A stretch of DNA of 5,178 nt from Candidatus Eiseniibacteriota bacterium (GTDB taxonomy: Bacteria; JAFGKV01). Below are positions 1-5,178 of this stretch, piece by piece (position 1 is the stretch's first letter; each line of letters starts with the position of its first letter). Under the pieces are notes generated by a model, which had not been told where the DNA came from, did not search any database, and saw only the letters and a program-made list of their open reading frames with translations. The stretch is taken from positions 1-5,178 of the forward strand of contig JALOPK010000260.1 in assembly GCA_025453925.1 (NCBI GenBank), in the 5' to 3' direction. The position numbers and the translations under genes were made by a program.

Positions 1-96
1 TGGCGTCTTTGGATGTAAATCTGTTTGCGAACCATGTGAGTAGACATAAGGCACCTCGCGGCTTATTATACATCACTTTATACACAATAATGTATG
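1..96. other. AT-rich non-coding stretch at the left edge
   Basis: This stretch lies just beyond the stop codon of the transporter fragment. By hand count it is under 50% G+C, and about 40% over 61-120, while the genes to the right are mostly 62-75%. I see no convincing gene here: the small plus-strand reading frame starting at 9 has no ribosome binding site, no recognisable motif and runs across the antisense of the transporter. The most AT-rich part is 61-95, where short imperfect inverted repeats (ATACAT at 68-73 and ATGTAT at 90-95) occur. It may be an intergenic region of a lower-GC genome or locus. Confidence 0.5.
65..70 (-). promoter_or_regulatory. Possible -10 element (TATAAT) firing leftward
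   Basis: Read on the minus strand, 65-70 is a perfect TATAAT. About 18 bases upstream is a weak TACATT that could serve as a -35 box. It would drive transcription leftward out of the window. The match is a single hexamer in an AT-rich stretch, so it could well be chance, and no downstream gene is visible to support it. Confidence 0.2.
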
Positions 97-477
97 TCAG
101 GCGTCCGTTTCATGGGAGGCCAGGTCGCCCGGCGGATCTTTATCCCCTGTTACCTGGCGTGCAGGCATCGATTCCTGCCCTCTCAAAGATACCAGGCTGA
201 TCCCGAACCCGGCCAGCATGATTACCGCCCCCGTCCAGTAGGGCATATTCATATTCTGATCGAACACAAAACCCGCCCACAATGGCCCGGCGATGCGCCC
301 CAGACTGAGGAAGGAATTCGTCAGCCCCATGGTGATGCCCTGCCCGCTGAGGGTGCGCCTGGAGATCAGTGTCCCGTCCCATGCGGACTGGATGCTCGCG
401 CCCTTCCGCGGCGATTCCGTCACTTTGAGCCTGCGCGGTGCGACGGTCTGCCCTTCCGACTTCGACAGTTTGCTCAC
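97..477 (-). pseudogene. C-terminal fragment of an MFS efflux transporter (last two helices)
   Basis: The open frame gives 126 residues from a GTG at 477, but only about residue 37 onward (nucleotides 97 to about 370) looks like a transporter. The stretch GQGITMGLTNSF, then SLGRIAGPLWAGFVFD, then PYWTGAVIMLAGFGISLV matches helices 11 and 12 of drug-efflux MFS proteins of the tetracycline/multidrug type, ending in a hydrophilic tail and a TGA at 97-99. Family members have about 400 residues and 12 helices, so ten helices are missing. The first 36 residues are charged and non-membrane, and they are antisense to the amidase, so they are probably not real protein. G+C is lower than in the genes to the right. 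I infer a remnant cut off at a rearrangement or assembly junction near 345-370; the substrate cannot be told from this piece, and it would not transport alone. Confidence 0.75.
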
Positions 478-1333
478 GGACTCGGCGGTCGTGGCAGTCT
501 CGGCCCGTCAGGAGCCAGGTCGGGCGGTGCTGGCCGGACACCGGCGCCGGCCCGACATGCAGGCGAGATGCACCTCCTCGGGAGCATTGCTGAGTCTGGT
601 CTTCGACCGGTTCCCTCCTCCCGTGATTCCCCTGCGTCCGGTGCTTCGAATCATGCTTGATGCGGGACATGGCGGCGTCGACGCCGGGGCACGATCGGCG
701 GATGGTACCGCCGAGAAAGACATCACGCTCTCGGCGGCGAGGATGGTGGCGACGCGTTTGAATGAACGCCACAGGGACATCGAAGTTCTCTTGACTCGTG
801 AGACGGACATACTGCTCCCCTCGACCCTCCGGGTGGAACAGGCCAATTCGCGCGCGGCGGACGCATTCATAAGCCTGCACTGCAATTGGTCGTTCGACAA
901 GTCTCTGCGCGGGCTTCGAGCCGGTTTCTCCTCACCCGGGAGTTCCGGCCGCTCATCAGGCGTGGTCGCCGGAGACGGGGTCGTGTGGCCTGATGATTCC
1001 GGCAGCCGTGCGTCGGGCGGGCCTGCCGGGGGCATCGCGAGGTGGGACAACGCCCACGACTCCTGGATCCCTTTGTCCCAGAGCCTGGCCGGATCCGTCA
1101 GTGACGCCGCCCAGGGAAGAGGCATACCGACGCGGCAGCCTCTTCAGGCTCCTCTCGCGATCCTCGAGGGGCTTTCCATGCCGGGCATCATGATTGAATT
1201 GGGGTACCTGAGCAATCCCGTCGAAGCCCGGGACCTGGTCACCCTCGACTACCTCGAGGGGCTCGCCGATGCGGTCGTGGAGGGTATCTCCCGGTTCGTG
1301 GCATCCTCGAGGCAGCCGGAAGGTCAGCAGTGA
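293..1333 (+). CDS. N-acetylmuramoyl-L-alanine amidase (Amidase_3), probably 5'-truncated
   Basis: This zinc hydrolase cleaves the bond between N-acetylmuramic acid and L-alanine in peptidoglycan, normally in the periplasm. Counting from the ATG at 293 (346 residues), the Amidase_3 domain spans about 118-337. The zinc and catalytic residues are all visible: His126 in LDAGHGG, Glu141 in AEKDIT, His196 in ISLHCN and Glu302 in IMIELGYLSN. Residues about 19-105 look like a beta-rich, AMIN-like N-terminal domain. There is no signal peptide, and residues 1-18 are antisense to the MFS fragment, so the natural 5' end appears to have been lost near 345-370. No start (293, 329, 335 or 392) has a good ribosome binding site. 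A Gly/Ser-rich insert at about 211-248 lies between the second zinc histidine and the WDNAH segment. It is the first gene of the plus-strand run, 46 bases before the GerMN gene. The family call is firm; the start is not. Confidence 0.9.
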   Translation: MRPRLRKEFVSPMVMPCPLRVRLEISVPSHADWMLAPFRGDSVTLSLRGATVCPSDFDSLLTDSAVVAVSARQEPGRAVLAGHRRRPDMQARCTSSGALLSLVFDRFPPPVIPLRPVLRIMLDAGHGGVDAGARSADGTAEKDITLSAARMVATRLNERHRDIEVLLTRETDILLPSTLRVEQANSRAADAFISLHCNWSFDKSLRGLRAGFSSPGSSGRSSGVVAGDGVVWPDDSGSRASGGPAGGIARWDNAHDSWIPLSQSLAGSVSDAAQGRGIPTRQPLQAPLAILEGLSMPGIMIELGYLSNPVEARDLVTLDYLEGLADAVVEGISRFVASSRQPEGQQ

Positions 1334-1369
1334 GAGACCTGAGCGCCCAGTCGGGCCGGAGCCGGCACC

Positions 1370-1374
1370 GGGAG
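1370..1374 (+). promoter_or_regulatory. Ribosome binding site that selects the GTG at 1380
   Basis: GGGAG lies 5 bases before the GTG at 1380. This favours 1380 over the in-frame ATG at 1269, which lies inside the amidase gene, and over the ATG at 1410, where AGAGGA directly abuts the start with no spacer. Confidence 0.55.
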
Positions 1375-1379
1375 CCGCG

Positions 1380-1958
1380 GTGAAGCGGAAGTCCCCACGG
1401 CGCAGAGGAATGGCGACTCGCCATCTTGTGCTCGCCATAGTGGCAATTGTCGTCGCTCTGGCGGCCGTCGTCGCTTTTCTGGTCTATCGAAGCACGCTCG
1501 AGCGGCCTGACGAGCGCGATAACCGCATGACCCGAAACGCCCCTGACCGCCTCTCCGTACGGCAGATCATGGTCCGACACCCGGCACCGGAAGGGGGCGG
1601 CATGGTCTGGTCGGCGATCGGTGTGCCGGTGACCGCCGGTGGCATGACAGCGCTTGGAAGCATCGTCGTCTCCGCGTGGGGCGACCGGGTCGCGGAGGCA
1701 TGCGGCGCATCGGGGAAGGAGCGGCTGTCCCACTTCTTCTACGATGAGCGGCGCGTCGCCTACATCGACTTCTCCCCCGCGTTTCTCTCCGGATGCGCCG
1801 TCGGAACCTCTGGGGAGATGGAGCTGATCGAGTCGCTGGAACAGACGGTGTGGGCAAACCTCCCCGGCACCGCGGGGATCGTGCTCTTATCCGGCGGCAC
1901 TCCAGTGGACGCGCCATGGCGCCACGTGGACGCACGATCCGGGAGGATGCCGCCATGA
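1380..1958 (+). CDS. Membrane-anchored GerMN-domain protein
   Basis: From the GTG at 1380 the protein has 192 residues. A basic start (KRKSPRRRG) precedes one hydrophobic segment at about 15-36, giving a signal anchor with the rest outside the cytoplasmic membrane. The C-terminal half resembles the GerMN domain: RRVAYIDFSPAF (about 124-135), the helix GEMELIESLEQTVWANLPG (145-163) and a final strand pair IVLLSGG…PVDAPWRHVD (167-184). GerMN was named from the spore-germination protein GerM, but it is widespread in non-sporulating bacteria, often in lipoproteins or anchored envelope proteins of unclear role. The first half of the domain is poorly conserved here. It follows the amidase by 46 bases and overlaps rph by ATGA, so it is probably co-transcribed with both. 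The amidase neighbour suggests a cell-wall role, which is inference. Confidence 0.8.
   Translation: MKRKSPRRRGMATRHLVLAIVAIVVALAAVVAFLVYRSTLERPDERDNRMTRNAPDRLSVRQIMVRHPAPEGGGMVWSAIGVPVTAGGMTALGSIVVSAWGDRVAEACGASGKERLSHFFYDERRVAYIDFSPAFLSGCAVGTSGEMELIESLEQTVWANLPGTAGIVLLSGGTPVDAPWRHVDARSGRMPP
1941..1946 (+). promoter_or_regulatory. Ribosome binding site for rph
   Basis: GGGAGG lies 8 bases before the ATG at 1955, inside the end of the GerMN gene. This strong site fixes the rph start at 1955 rather than the longer in-frame extension beginning at 1793. Confidence 0.75.
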
Positions 1959-2743
1959 ACCCAAGTGAACAGCCTGCCGAGATCCGGCTGACCCGCCCGG
2001 ATGGCCGCCAGCCCCGGGAACACCGGTCTGTGGAGATCCACCGGGGGTTTCTGCGCCATGCAGAGGGATCGGCGATGATCACCCAGGGCGCGACACGAGT
2101 GATCTGTGCCGCTTCGATCTCCGCGGCGCTTCCCGATTTCCGCCGGGGCACCGGCGGCGGATGGGTCACCGCGGAGTACGCGATGCTGCCGCGGTCAACG
2201 GGCGTCCGTTCGCCCCGGGTGACCCTGGTGCCCAACAAGCGGGCGGTCGAGATCTCCCGTTTTCTCGGCCGCTGTCTGCGGGCCGTGGTTGACCTCTCGG
2301 CCATGGGCCCCTGGCTCATCCAGGTGGACTGCGACGTGGTCGACGCCGACGGAGGAACACGGTGCGCGGCCCTCACGGGCGGCTTCGTCGCCCTGGCTGA
2401 CGCCATGCAGTTCCTCGTCGCTCGCGAGAAACGGCCGGCGTGGCCGCTGAGGGAGCTGGTGGCCGGGATCAGCATCGCCCGGATCGAGGAACGGCTGGTG
2501 GTGGATCCATGCTATGAGGAGGATCACCGCGCGGCCATCGACCTGACGATGGCGGTCACCGGGTCGGGCCGGATCGTCGAGCTTCACGCCGCGTCGGAGG
2601 CCTCGCCGTACGAGCGAGCCACGCTGGACGCAATGGTCACGCTGGGCATAGAGGGCGCGCACGCGGCGTTCGCGGCGCAACGGGCATGCGGAGACCCCTG
2701 CGGGAGGGACCGTGCTGGTCATTGCGACGGCGAACCGGGATAA
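1955..2743 (+). CDS. rph: Ribonuclease PH (phosphate-dependent tRNA 3' exonuclease)
   Basis: The cytoplasmic enzyme uses phosphate to trim nucleotides from the 3' ends of tRNA precursors and works as a hexameric ring. The protein has 262 residues, slightly above the usual 240-255. Visible motifs in order: RPDGR (14-18), GSAMITQGATRVI (38-50), GWVTAEYAMLPRST (69-82), EISRFLGRCLRAVVDL (99-114), VDCDVVDADGGTR (124-136, phosphate site), DPCYEED and the following IDLT (acidic metal residues Asp184, Asp190 and Asp196) and GSGRIVEL (203-210). By alignment from memory with Bacillus subtilis RNase PH, Arg80, Arg85, Arg88 and Arg96 match its Arg68, Arg73, Arg76 and Arg86. The loop between the last two is about two residues shorter and lacks the usual RE…GK…GRT pattern. 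The last 18 or so residues, translated through the rdgB overlap, look like non-conserved tail. It starts with ATGA overlap on GerMN and overlaps rdgB by 32 bases. Confidence 0.95.
   Translation: MNPSEQPAEIRLTRPDGRQPREHRSVEIHRGFLRHAEGSAMITQGATRVICAASISAALPDFRRGTGGGWVTAEYAMLPRSTGVRSPRVTLVPNKRAVEISRFLGRCLRAVVDLSAMGPWLIQVDCDVVDADGGTRCAALTGGFVALADAMQFLVAREKRPAWPLRELVAGISIARIEERLVVDPCYEEDHRAAIDLTMAVTGSGRIVELHAASEASPYERATLDAMVTLGIEGAHAAFAAQRACGDPCGRDRAGHCDGEPG
2702..2708 (+). promoter_or_regulatory. Ribosome binding site for rdgB inside the end of rph
   Basis: GGGAGGG lies only 3 bases before the GTG at 2712 and within the rph coding region. The close spacing is unusual, but the next residues (LVIATANRDK) are the conserved start of the family, so the GTG is the right start. 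Translation is probably coupled to rph. Confidence 0.6.
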
Positions 2744-3314
2744 GCTCCGCGAGATCGAAGAGCTGCTGGCGGGGGCAGGGATCGATCTGGCTCCCCTCAA
2801 CCGGTGGCCGCAGTACGAGTCTCCGGCCGAGACGGGAGCGACTCTCGAGGAAAACGCCATCATCAAGGCGCACGGCGCCGCCCGGCACACCGGGCTTCCC
2901 GCGATGGCCGACGACACCGGACTTGAGGTGGATGCCTTGGATGGCCGGCCGGGCATCATGGCCGCGCGCTTCGCCGGAGAGCGGGCAACCTACGGAGACA
3001 ACCGGCGCAAGCTCCTCGGCCTGCTGGCCGGGGTGCCCGAGGCGGGGCGGACCGCAGTGTTCCGCACGGTGGCCGCGCTCTGCTTTCCCGACGGTGAGTG
3101 TCATACCGTCGAGGGGAAATGCCCCGGCCGGATCACGTCGGCCGAACGGGGCAACGGCGGATTCGGATACGACCCCGTGTTCCTGGTCCCTGCCCTCGGG
3201 CTCACGTTCGCCGAGATGGACGACGCCACCAAGAACGCGGTGAGCCATCGGGGTGCGGCCCTGGTCCGCCTGCGCGCGGTAATCGCCGACCTGGCGCGCG
3301 CCGGCCGCCTCTGA
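2712..3314 (+). CDS. rdgB: XTP/dITP diphosphatase (non-canonical purine NTP pyrophosphatase, RdgB/HAM1)
   Basis: This cytoplasmic enzyme hydrolyses deaminated purine nucleotides (ITP, dITP, XTP) to the monophosphate and pyrophosphate, keeping them out of DNA and RNA. The 200-residue length is typical. Family motifs are present in order: TANRDKLREI (6-15, with Lys11), ETGATLEENAIIKA (40-53, with Glu40), ADDTGLEVDAL (66-76, with the catalytic acidic pair Asp67/Asp68), PGIMAARFAG (80-89), GNGGFGYDPVF (147-157) and SHRGAAL (178-184). The usual PGxYSAR reads PGIMAAR here, a mild change in a position not known to me as catalytic. The gene starts with GTG and overlaps rph by 32 bases; rph–rdgB adjacency is common in several phyla. 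It is the last gene of the plus-strand run and ends 13 bases from the convergent secretin. Confidence 0.96.
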   Translation: MLVIATANRDKLREIEELLAGAGIDLAPLNRWPQYESPAETGATLEENAIIKAHGAARHTGLPAMADDTGLEVDALDGRPGIMAARFAGERATYGDNRRKLLGLLAGVPEAGRTAVFRTVAALCFPDGECHTVEGKCPGRITSAERGNGGFGYDPVFLVPALGLTFAEMDDATKNAVSHRGAALVRLRAVIADLARAGRL

Positions 3315-3327
3315 CCTACCCCTGCCG
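3315..3327. other. 13-base gap between convergent genes, no terminator seen
   Basis: The stop of rdgB (ending 3314) and the stop of the secretin (3328-3330, minus strand) are separated by 13 bases. I see no strong hairpin followed by a T run on either strand in or near the gap. Transcription of each operon probably runs into the 3' end of the other, or ends by a factor-dependent mechanism. Confidence 0.6.
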
Positions 3328-4926
3328 CTACTCCTCGGCGGGAGAGGGGATCGTCGGGGTCAGCACCATCACCAGCTCCGCCCGTTTGGTGGTGTCGACC
3401 TGATGCCGGAAGAGCGCGCCGAGAACGGGAATGCTGCGCAGGAGGGGAACCCCCGACGAAGTGCGCGCCTTCGTGTCGCGGATCAGACCGCCGATGACGA
3501 CGCTCCTGCCCAGCGGCACCGTCACGGCGAGCTGCGCATTGGCGGTCTCCACCACCGGGTATCTGGTATCTCCCGCTTCCACGTAGTCGGTGATGGAACT
3601 GATCTCGGGCCTGATCGCCAGGCTGACCGTGCCGTCCCGGTGGAGCCGGGGCCTCACCCAGATGCTGAAGCCGACGGGGAGGTAGGTGACCCGCTGGTAG
3701 CGGCTCACCGTGCCGCCATTGTCCTCGCGGCTATCCACCGTGACATACGGCACCTTACTGCCCACCATCAGCTCTGCCTCGTCTCCGGAATGCGTCAACA
3801 GCGTCGGACGGGCGATGAGTTCGACCCTGCCGAATGACTCCAGCATGCTGAAGAGGACCTCGTAGTCATCGTCTGCGATGTCGCCCAGCTCGCCCTCCAG
3901 CCGCGGCCCCGAGGACGCCATGGGAAACGATCCGCGGAGGACCAGGCCGTCCACCTTGTCCGCGATGGCTTGCCAGTCTATCCCGGTCTCCACCTCCCGT
4001 GACACCGACACCTGGAGGATTCGGGCATCCACCCGGATGGTGGCCCGCGGCGAGTCCACCTGCACCAGGAGGCTCCGGGCATCTTCGAGGCCGGCGGGGG
4101 AGTCTTCGATGAGGAGCCCGTCTCCACCGATGGGAGTCACCACACGTCCGGGCTGCATGGCCTGCAGCCTGTCCACGAGATTGCCGATGGAGTCGGCATC
4201 CACGTAGTCCAGCGCCACGAAAGCCGGGGCGTGAACCGGCGGCACATCCAGCGAATCCAAGAGCTCCTTCACCAAGGCCACCCGCCGTGGATCGTCGCGG
4301 ACCACGAGCCGTGAGCGCCAGGCGTCCGCCTGGACGGCTCCCGTCGGCCCCAGCACATCCTTCACCCGGCGCGCGGCATCTTCAGGCCCGATCCACCGCA
4401 CCTCCAGCAGAGCCGTCTCGTGAGCCGCACCTCCACTCTCGATCAGACTCCGCATCTGGCCGATGACCAGCGGCCGGTCGAAGACCATCACGCTGGCGCC
4501 TTCCGGATCCACCACCACTTTGCCACCCGGGGAAGACAATGACGCGAGGCTCGCGGCAAGGCTCGTGGCGGAACCGCTCCGCACCGTGAATACCTCCGTG
4601 CGCATCTCGGCCGCGAACTTCAGGCCGGTTGATCGTTCATACTCCTCCCTGGAAACGAACCGATACACGCCGCCCGAGCGGTAGACCGCCCATCCGCCTG
4701 CGGCAGCCAGCGCCTCCAGCGCGTCGCCGACCTCGACGTCACTGACGAAGAGGGTGACCTTCCCCTTCACGCCCGGCCCGATGACGACGTCGAACTGGGC
4801 CTGAGCGGATAACTGCTGGACCACGTCCGCGATATCCGTGTCGCGAGCGTCCACACTCACCCGCGATGCCGCCGAGACCGCGGAGGAAACGAGCACCAAC
4901 GCCAGAGCGAATCTAGAGCGCCACAC
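3328..4926 (-). CDS. Secretin (outer-membrane channel of type IV pilus or type II secretion)
   Basis: The protein has 532 residues from the GTG at 4926 and forms a multimeric outer-membrane gate for a pilus or secreted proteins. A signal peptide (basic start, hydrophobic FALALVLVSSAVSA, likely cut near residue 19-20) is followed by a secretin/TonB short N-terminal (N0) domain at about 24-90. Three NolW/N1-like repeats follow at about 111-165, 171-228 and 234-292, and then the secretin beta-domain at about 295-527. The C-terminal signature reads VPLLRSIPVLGALFR…KRAELVMVLTPTIP; the second position of the usual VPxLGxIP is Arg instead of Gly. N0 plus three N-repeats without AMIN domains resembles GspD more than classical PilQ. 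The upstream PilP/GspC-like gene overlaps it by 14 bases, which fits both gspC–gspD and pilP–pilQ order, so I leave the symbol open. The secretin call is firm. Confidence 0.93.
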   Translation of the reverse strand: MWRSRFALALVLVSSAVSAASRVSVDARDTDIADVVQQLSAQAQFDVVIGPGVKGKVTLFVSDVEVGDALEALAAAGGWAVYRSGGVYRFVSREEYERSTGLKFAAEMRTEVFTVRSGSATSLAASLASLSSPGGKVVVDPEGASVMVFDRPLVIGQMRSLIESGGAAHETALLEVRWIGPEDAARRVKDVLGPTGAVQADAWRSRLVVRDDPRRVALVKELLDSLDVPPVHAPAFVALDYVDADSIGNLVDRLQAMQPGRVVTPIGGDGLLIEDSPAGLEDARSLLVQVDSPRATIRVDARILQVSVSREVETGIDWQAIADKVDGLVLRGSFPMASSGPRLEGELGDIADDDYEVLFSMLESFGRVELIARPTLLTHSGDEAELMVGSKVPYVTVDSREDNGGTVSRYQRVTYLPVGFSIWVRPRLHRDGTVSLAIRPEISSITDYVEAGDTRYPVVETANAQLAVTVPLGRSVVIGGLIRDTKARTSSGVPLLRSIPVLGALFRHQVDTTKRAELVMVLTPTIPSPAEE

Positions 4927-5178
4927 GAATCACCTCGCCGCCGCGAGTAAGCACGACCACACGCCGACCGATTGAATCCACCCTGGCCCCGCCCAGGGTG
5001 TCACCCACCGACACGCCGATGGTGGTATCGCCCACCGCCAGGGTCGCCATTGGCCGGGGACCGAGAAGGGTAGACAGGAGAACAAAAGGCGCGGCCGGTG
5101 TTCTGTCGAGTCCGAACAACGTGGACAACGGCTCTTCTTCCGCGAAGGGCCCGGCGGGCGCGGCCGACGGGAGAGCCG
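4913..5178 (-). CDS. PilP/GspC-like periplasmic partner protein, C-terminal part (cut by window edge)
   Basis: The frame is open to the right edge, so the true start lies outside the window; the TTG at 5128 is probably just an internal codon. About 88 residues are visible. A Pro/Ala/Glu-rich linker (AAPAGPFAEEEP) leads into a small beta-rich domain: PRPMATLAVGDTTIGVSVGD, then GARVDSIGRRVVVLTRGGEVIRVAL. The pattern 'VGD…GARVxSIxxxxVVLxRGGxxxxL' is what I expect of the HR domain of GspC and the related C-terminal domain of PilP, which bind the N0 domain of the secretin from the inner-membrane side. No PDZ or coiled coil follows, which favours PilP or a PDZ-less GspC. The stop at 4913-4915 lies inside the next gene (14-base overlap). 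The neighbouring secretin strongly supports this role; which of the two systems is unclear. Confidence 0.75.
   Translation of the reverse strand, partial: ALPSAAPAGPFAEEEPLSTLFGLDRTPAAPFVLLSTLLGPRPMATLAVGDTTIGVSVGDTLGGARVDSIGRRVVVLTRGGEVIRVAL
4931..4936 (-). promoter_or_regulatory. Ribosome binding site for the secretin GTG start
   Basis: On the minus strand GAGGTG lies 4 bases before the GTG at 4926, within the end of the upstream gene. The signal peptide begins directly after this start, which supports it. Translation is probably coupled to the upstream gene. Confidence 0.65.
4979..5000 (-). repeat. Perfect 8-bp inverted repeat (possible mRNA hairpin) in the PilP/GspC-like gene
   Basis: Arms CACCCTGG (4979-4986) and CCAGGGTG (4993-5000) are perfect inverted copies around a 6-base loop. 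In the minus-strand transcript they would form a GC-rich stem about 42 bases upstream of the secretin ribosome binding site, inside codons for GDTLGGARV. There is no T run, so it is not a classical terminator. It may be chance in GC-rich coding sequence, or it may tune translation or decay of the message. Confidence 0.35.

Noticed and set aside
63-95. Imperfect inverted repeats in the AT-rich stretch as a terminator or insertion-sequence end
   Set aside because: The arms are only 5-6 bases with 16-18 base loops, with no T run or target duplication, so chance is a sufficient explanation.
9-200. Small plus-strand reading frame of 63 residues at the left edge
   Set aside because: It has no ribosome binding site and no recognisable motif, and its second half is antisense to the MFS fragment, whose reading frame is convincing.
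140-1125. Minus-strand frames antisense to the amidase, including one of 246 residues overlapping the MFS fragment
   Set aside because: The 246-residue frame is a different frame from the transporter and reads as Arg/His-rich nonsense; the others are shadows of the amidase.
1793-1954. N-terminal extension of rph by 54 residues from an ATG at 1793
   Set aside because: The extension lies inside the GerMN gene and is Arg/Gly-rich without motifs. The ATG at 1955 has a strong GGGAGG 8 bases upstream and gives the normal protein length.
1567-2475. Long minus-strand reading frame (302 residues) across GerMN and rph
   Set aside because: Its composition is dominated by Arg, Pro and Ser, as expected of the antisense of GC-rich genes, and it has no family motifs. 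The plus-strand genes here are certain.
2686-3243. Plus-strand frame overlapping rdgB in another register
   Set aside because: It is an Arg/Ser/Pro-rich shadow, while the rdgB frame carries all the family motifs.
2195-3248. Minus-strand reading frames antisense to rph and rdgB
   Set aside because: They lie opposite strongly conserved enzymes and show no domain, signal or ribosome binding site of their own.
3305-3341. CCGCC/GGCGG pairing as a bidirectional terminator between rdgB and the secretin
   Set aside because: The stem is five bases with a long loop and no T run, and such matches are common in GC-rich DNA.
3403-4684. Plus-strand frames antisense to the secretin
   Set aside because: They are opposite a full-length, well-conserved secretin and have no recognisable features.

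Overview
The window is GC-rich for most of its length, with GTG starts and tightly packed genes. It looks like a fragment of a Gram-negative bacterial chromosome, since it encodes an outer-membrane secretin. The amidase–GerMN–rph–rdgB order and the style of the secretin suggest a Gemmatimonadota- or Acidobacteriota-like organism. That placement is an impression from family resemblance, not something proved here.

Layout. Positions 1-96 are an AT-rich stretch with no gene I can support. On the minus strand, roughly 97-370 encodes only the last two transmembrane helices of a major facilitator superfamily (MFS) transporter. Its upstream part is missing and the frame runs into sequence belonging to another gene. 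From about 345 to 3314 a plus-strand run follows: an N-acetylmuramoyl-L-alanine amidase without a recognisable signal peptide, a membrane-anchored GerMN-domain protein, ribonuclease PH (rph) and the XTP/dITP diphosphatase (rdgB). Spacing is tight: a 46-base gap, then an ATGA overlap, then a 32-base overlap. From 3328 to the right edge the minus strand carries a secretin, preceded with a 14-base overlap by the C-terminal part of a PilP/GspC-like inner-membrane partner that is cut by the window edge.

How the genes work together. The plus-strand run combines peptidoglycan hydrolysis (amidase, perhaps with GerMN in the envelope) with two housekeeping enzymes, one for tRNA 3' trimming and one for nucleotide-pool cleaning. 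The minus-strand pair is the end of a type IV pilus or type II secretion operon: the small protein would link the inner-membrane platform to the secretin channel. The two operons converge with only 13 bases between stop codons.

The most notable observation is the junction near 345-370. There a lower-GC MFS gene end and the amidase start run into each other on opposite strands, both lacking their own 5' parts. It is either a real rearrangement or a contig misjoin. The remaining genes look intact and ordinary; I found no mobile element, CRISPR array, RNA gene or clearly new system.
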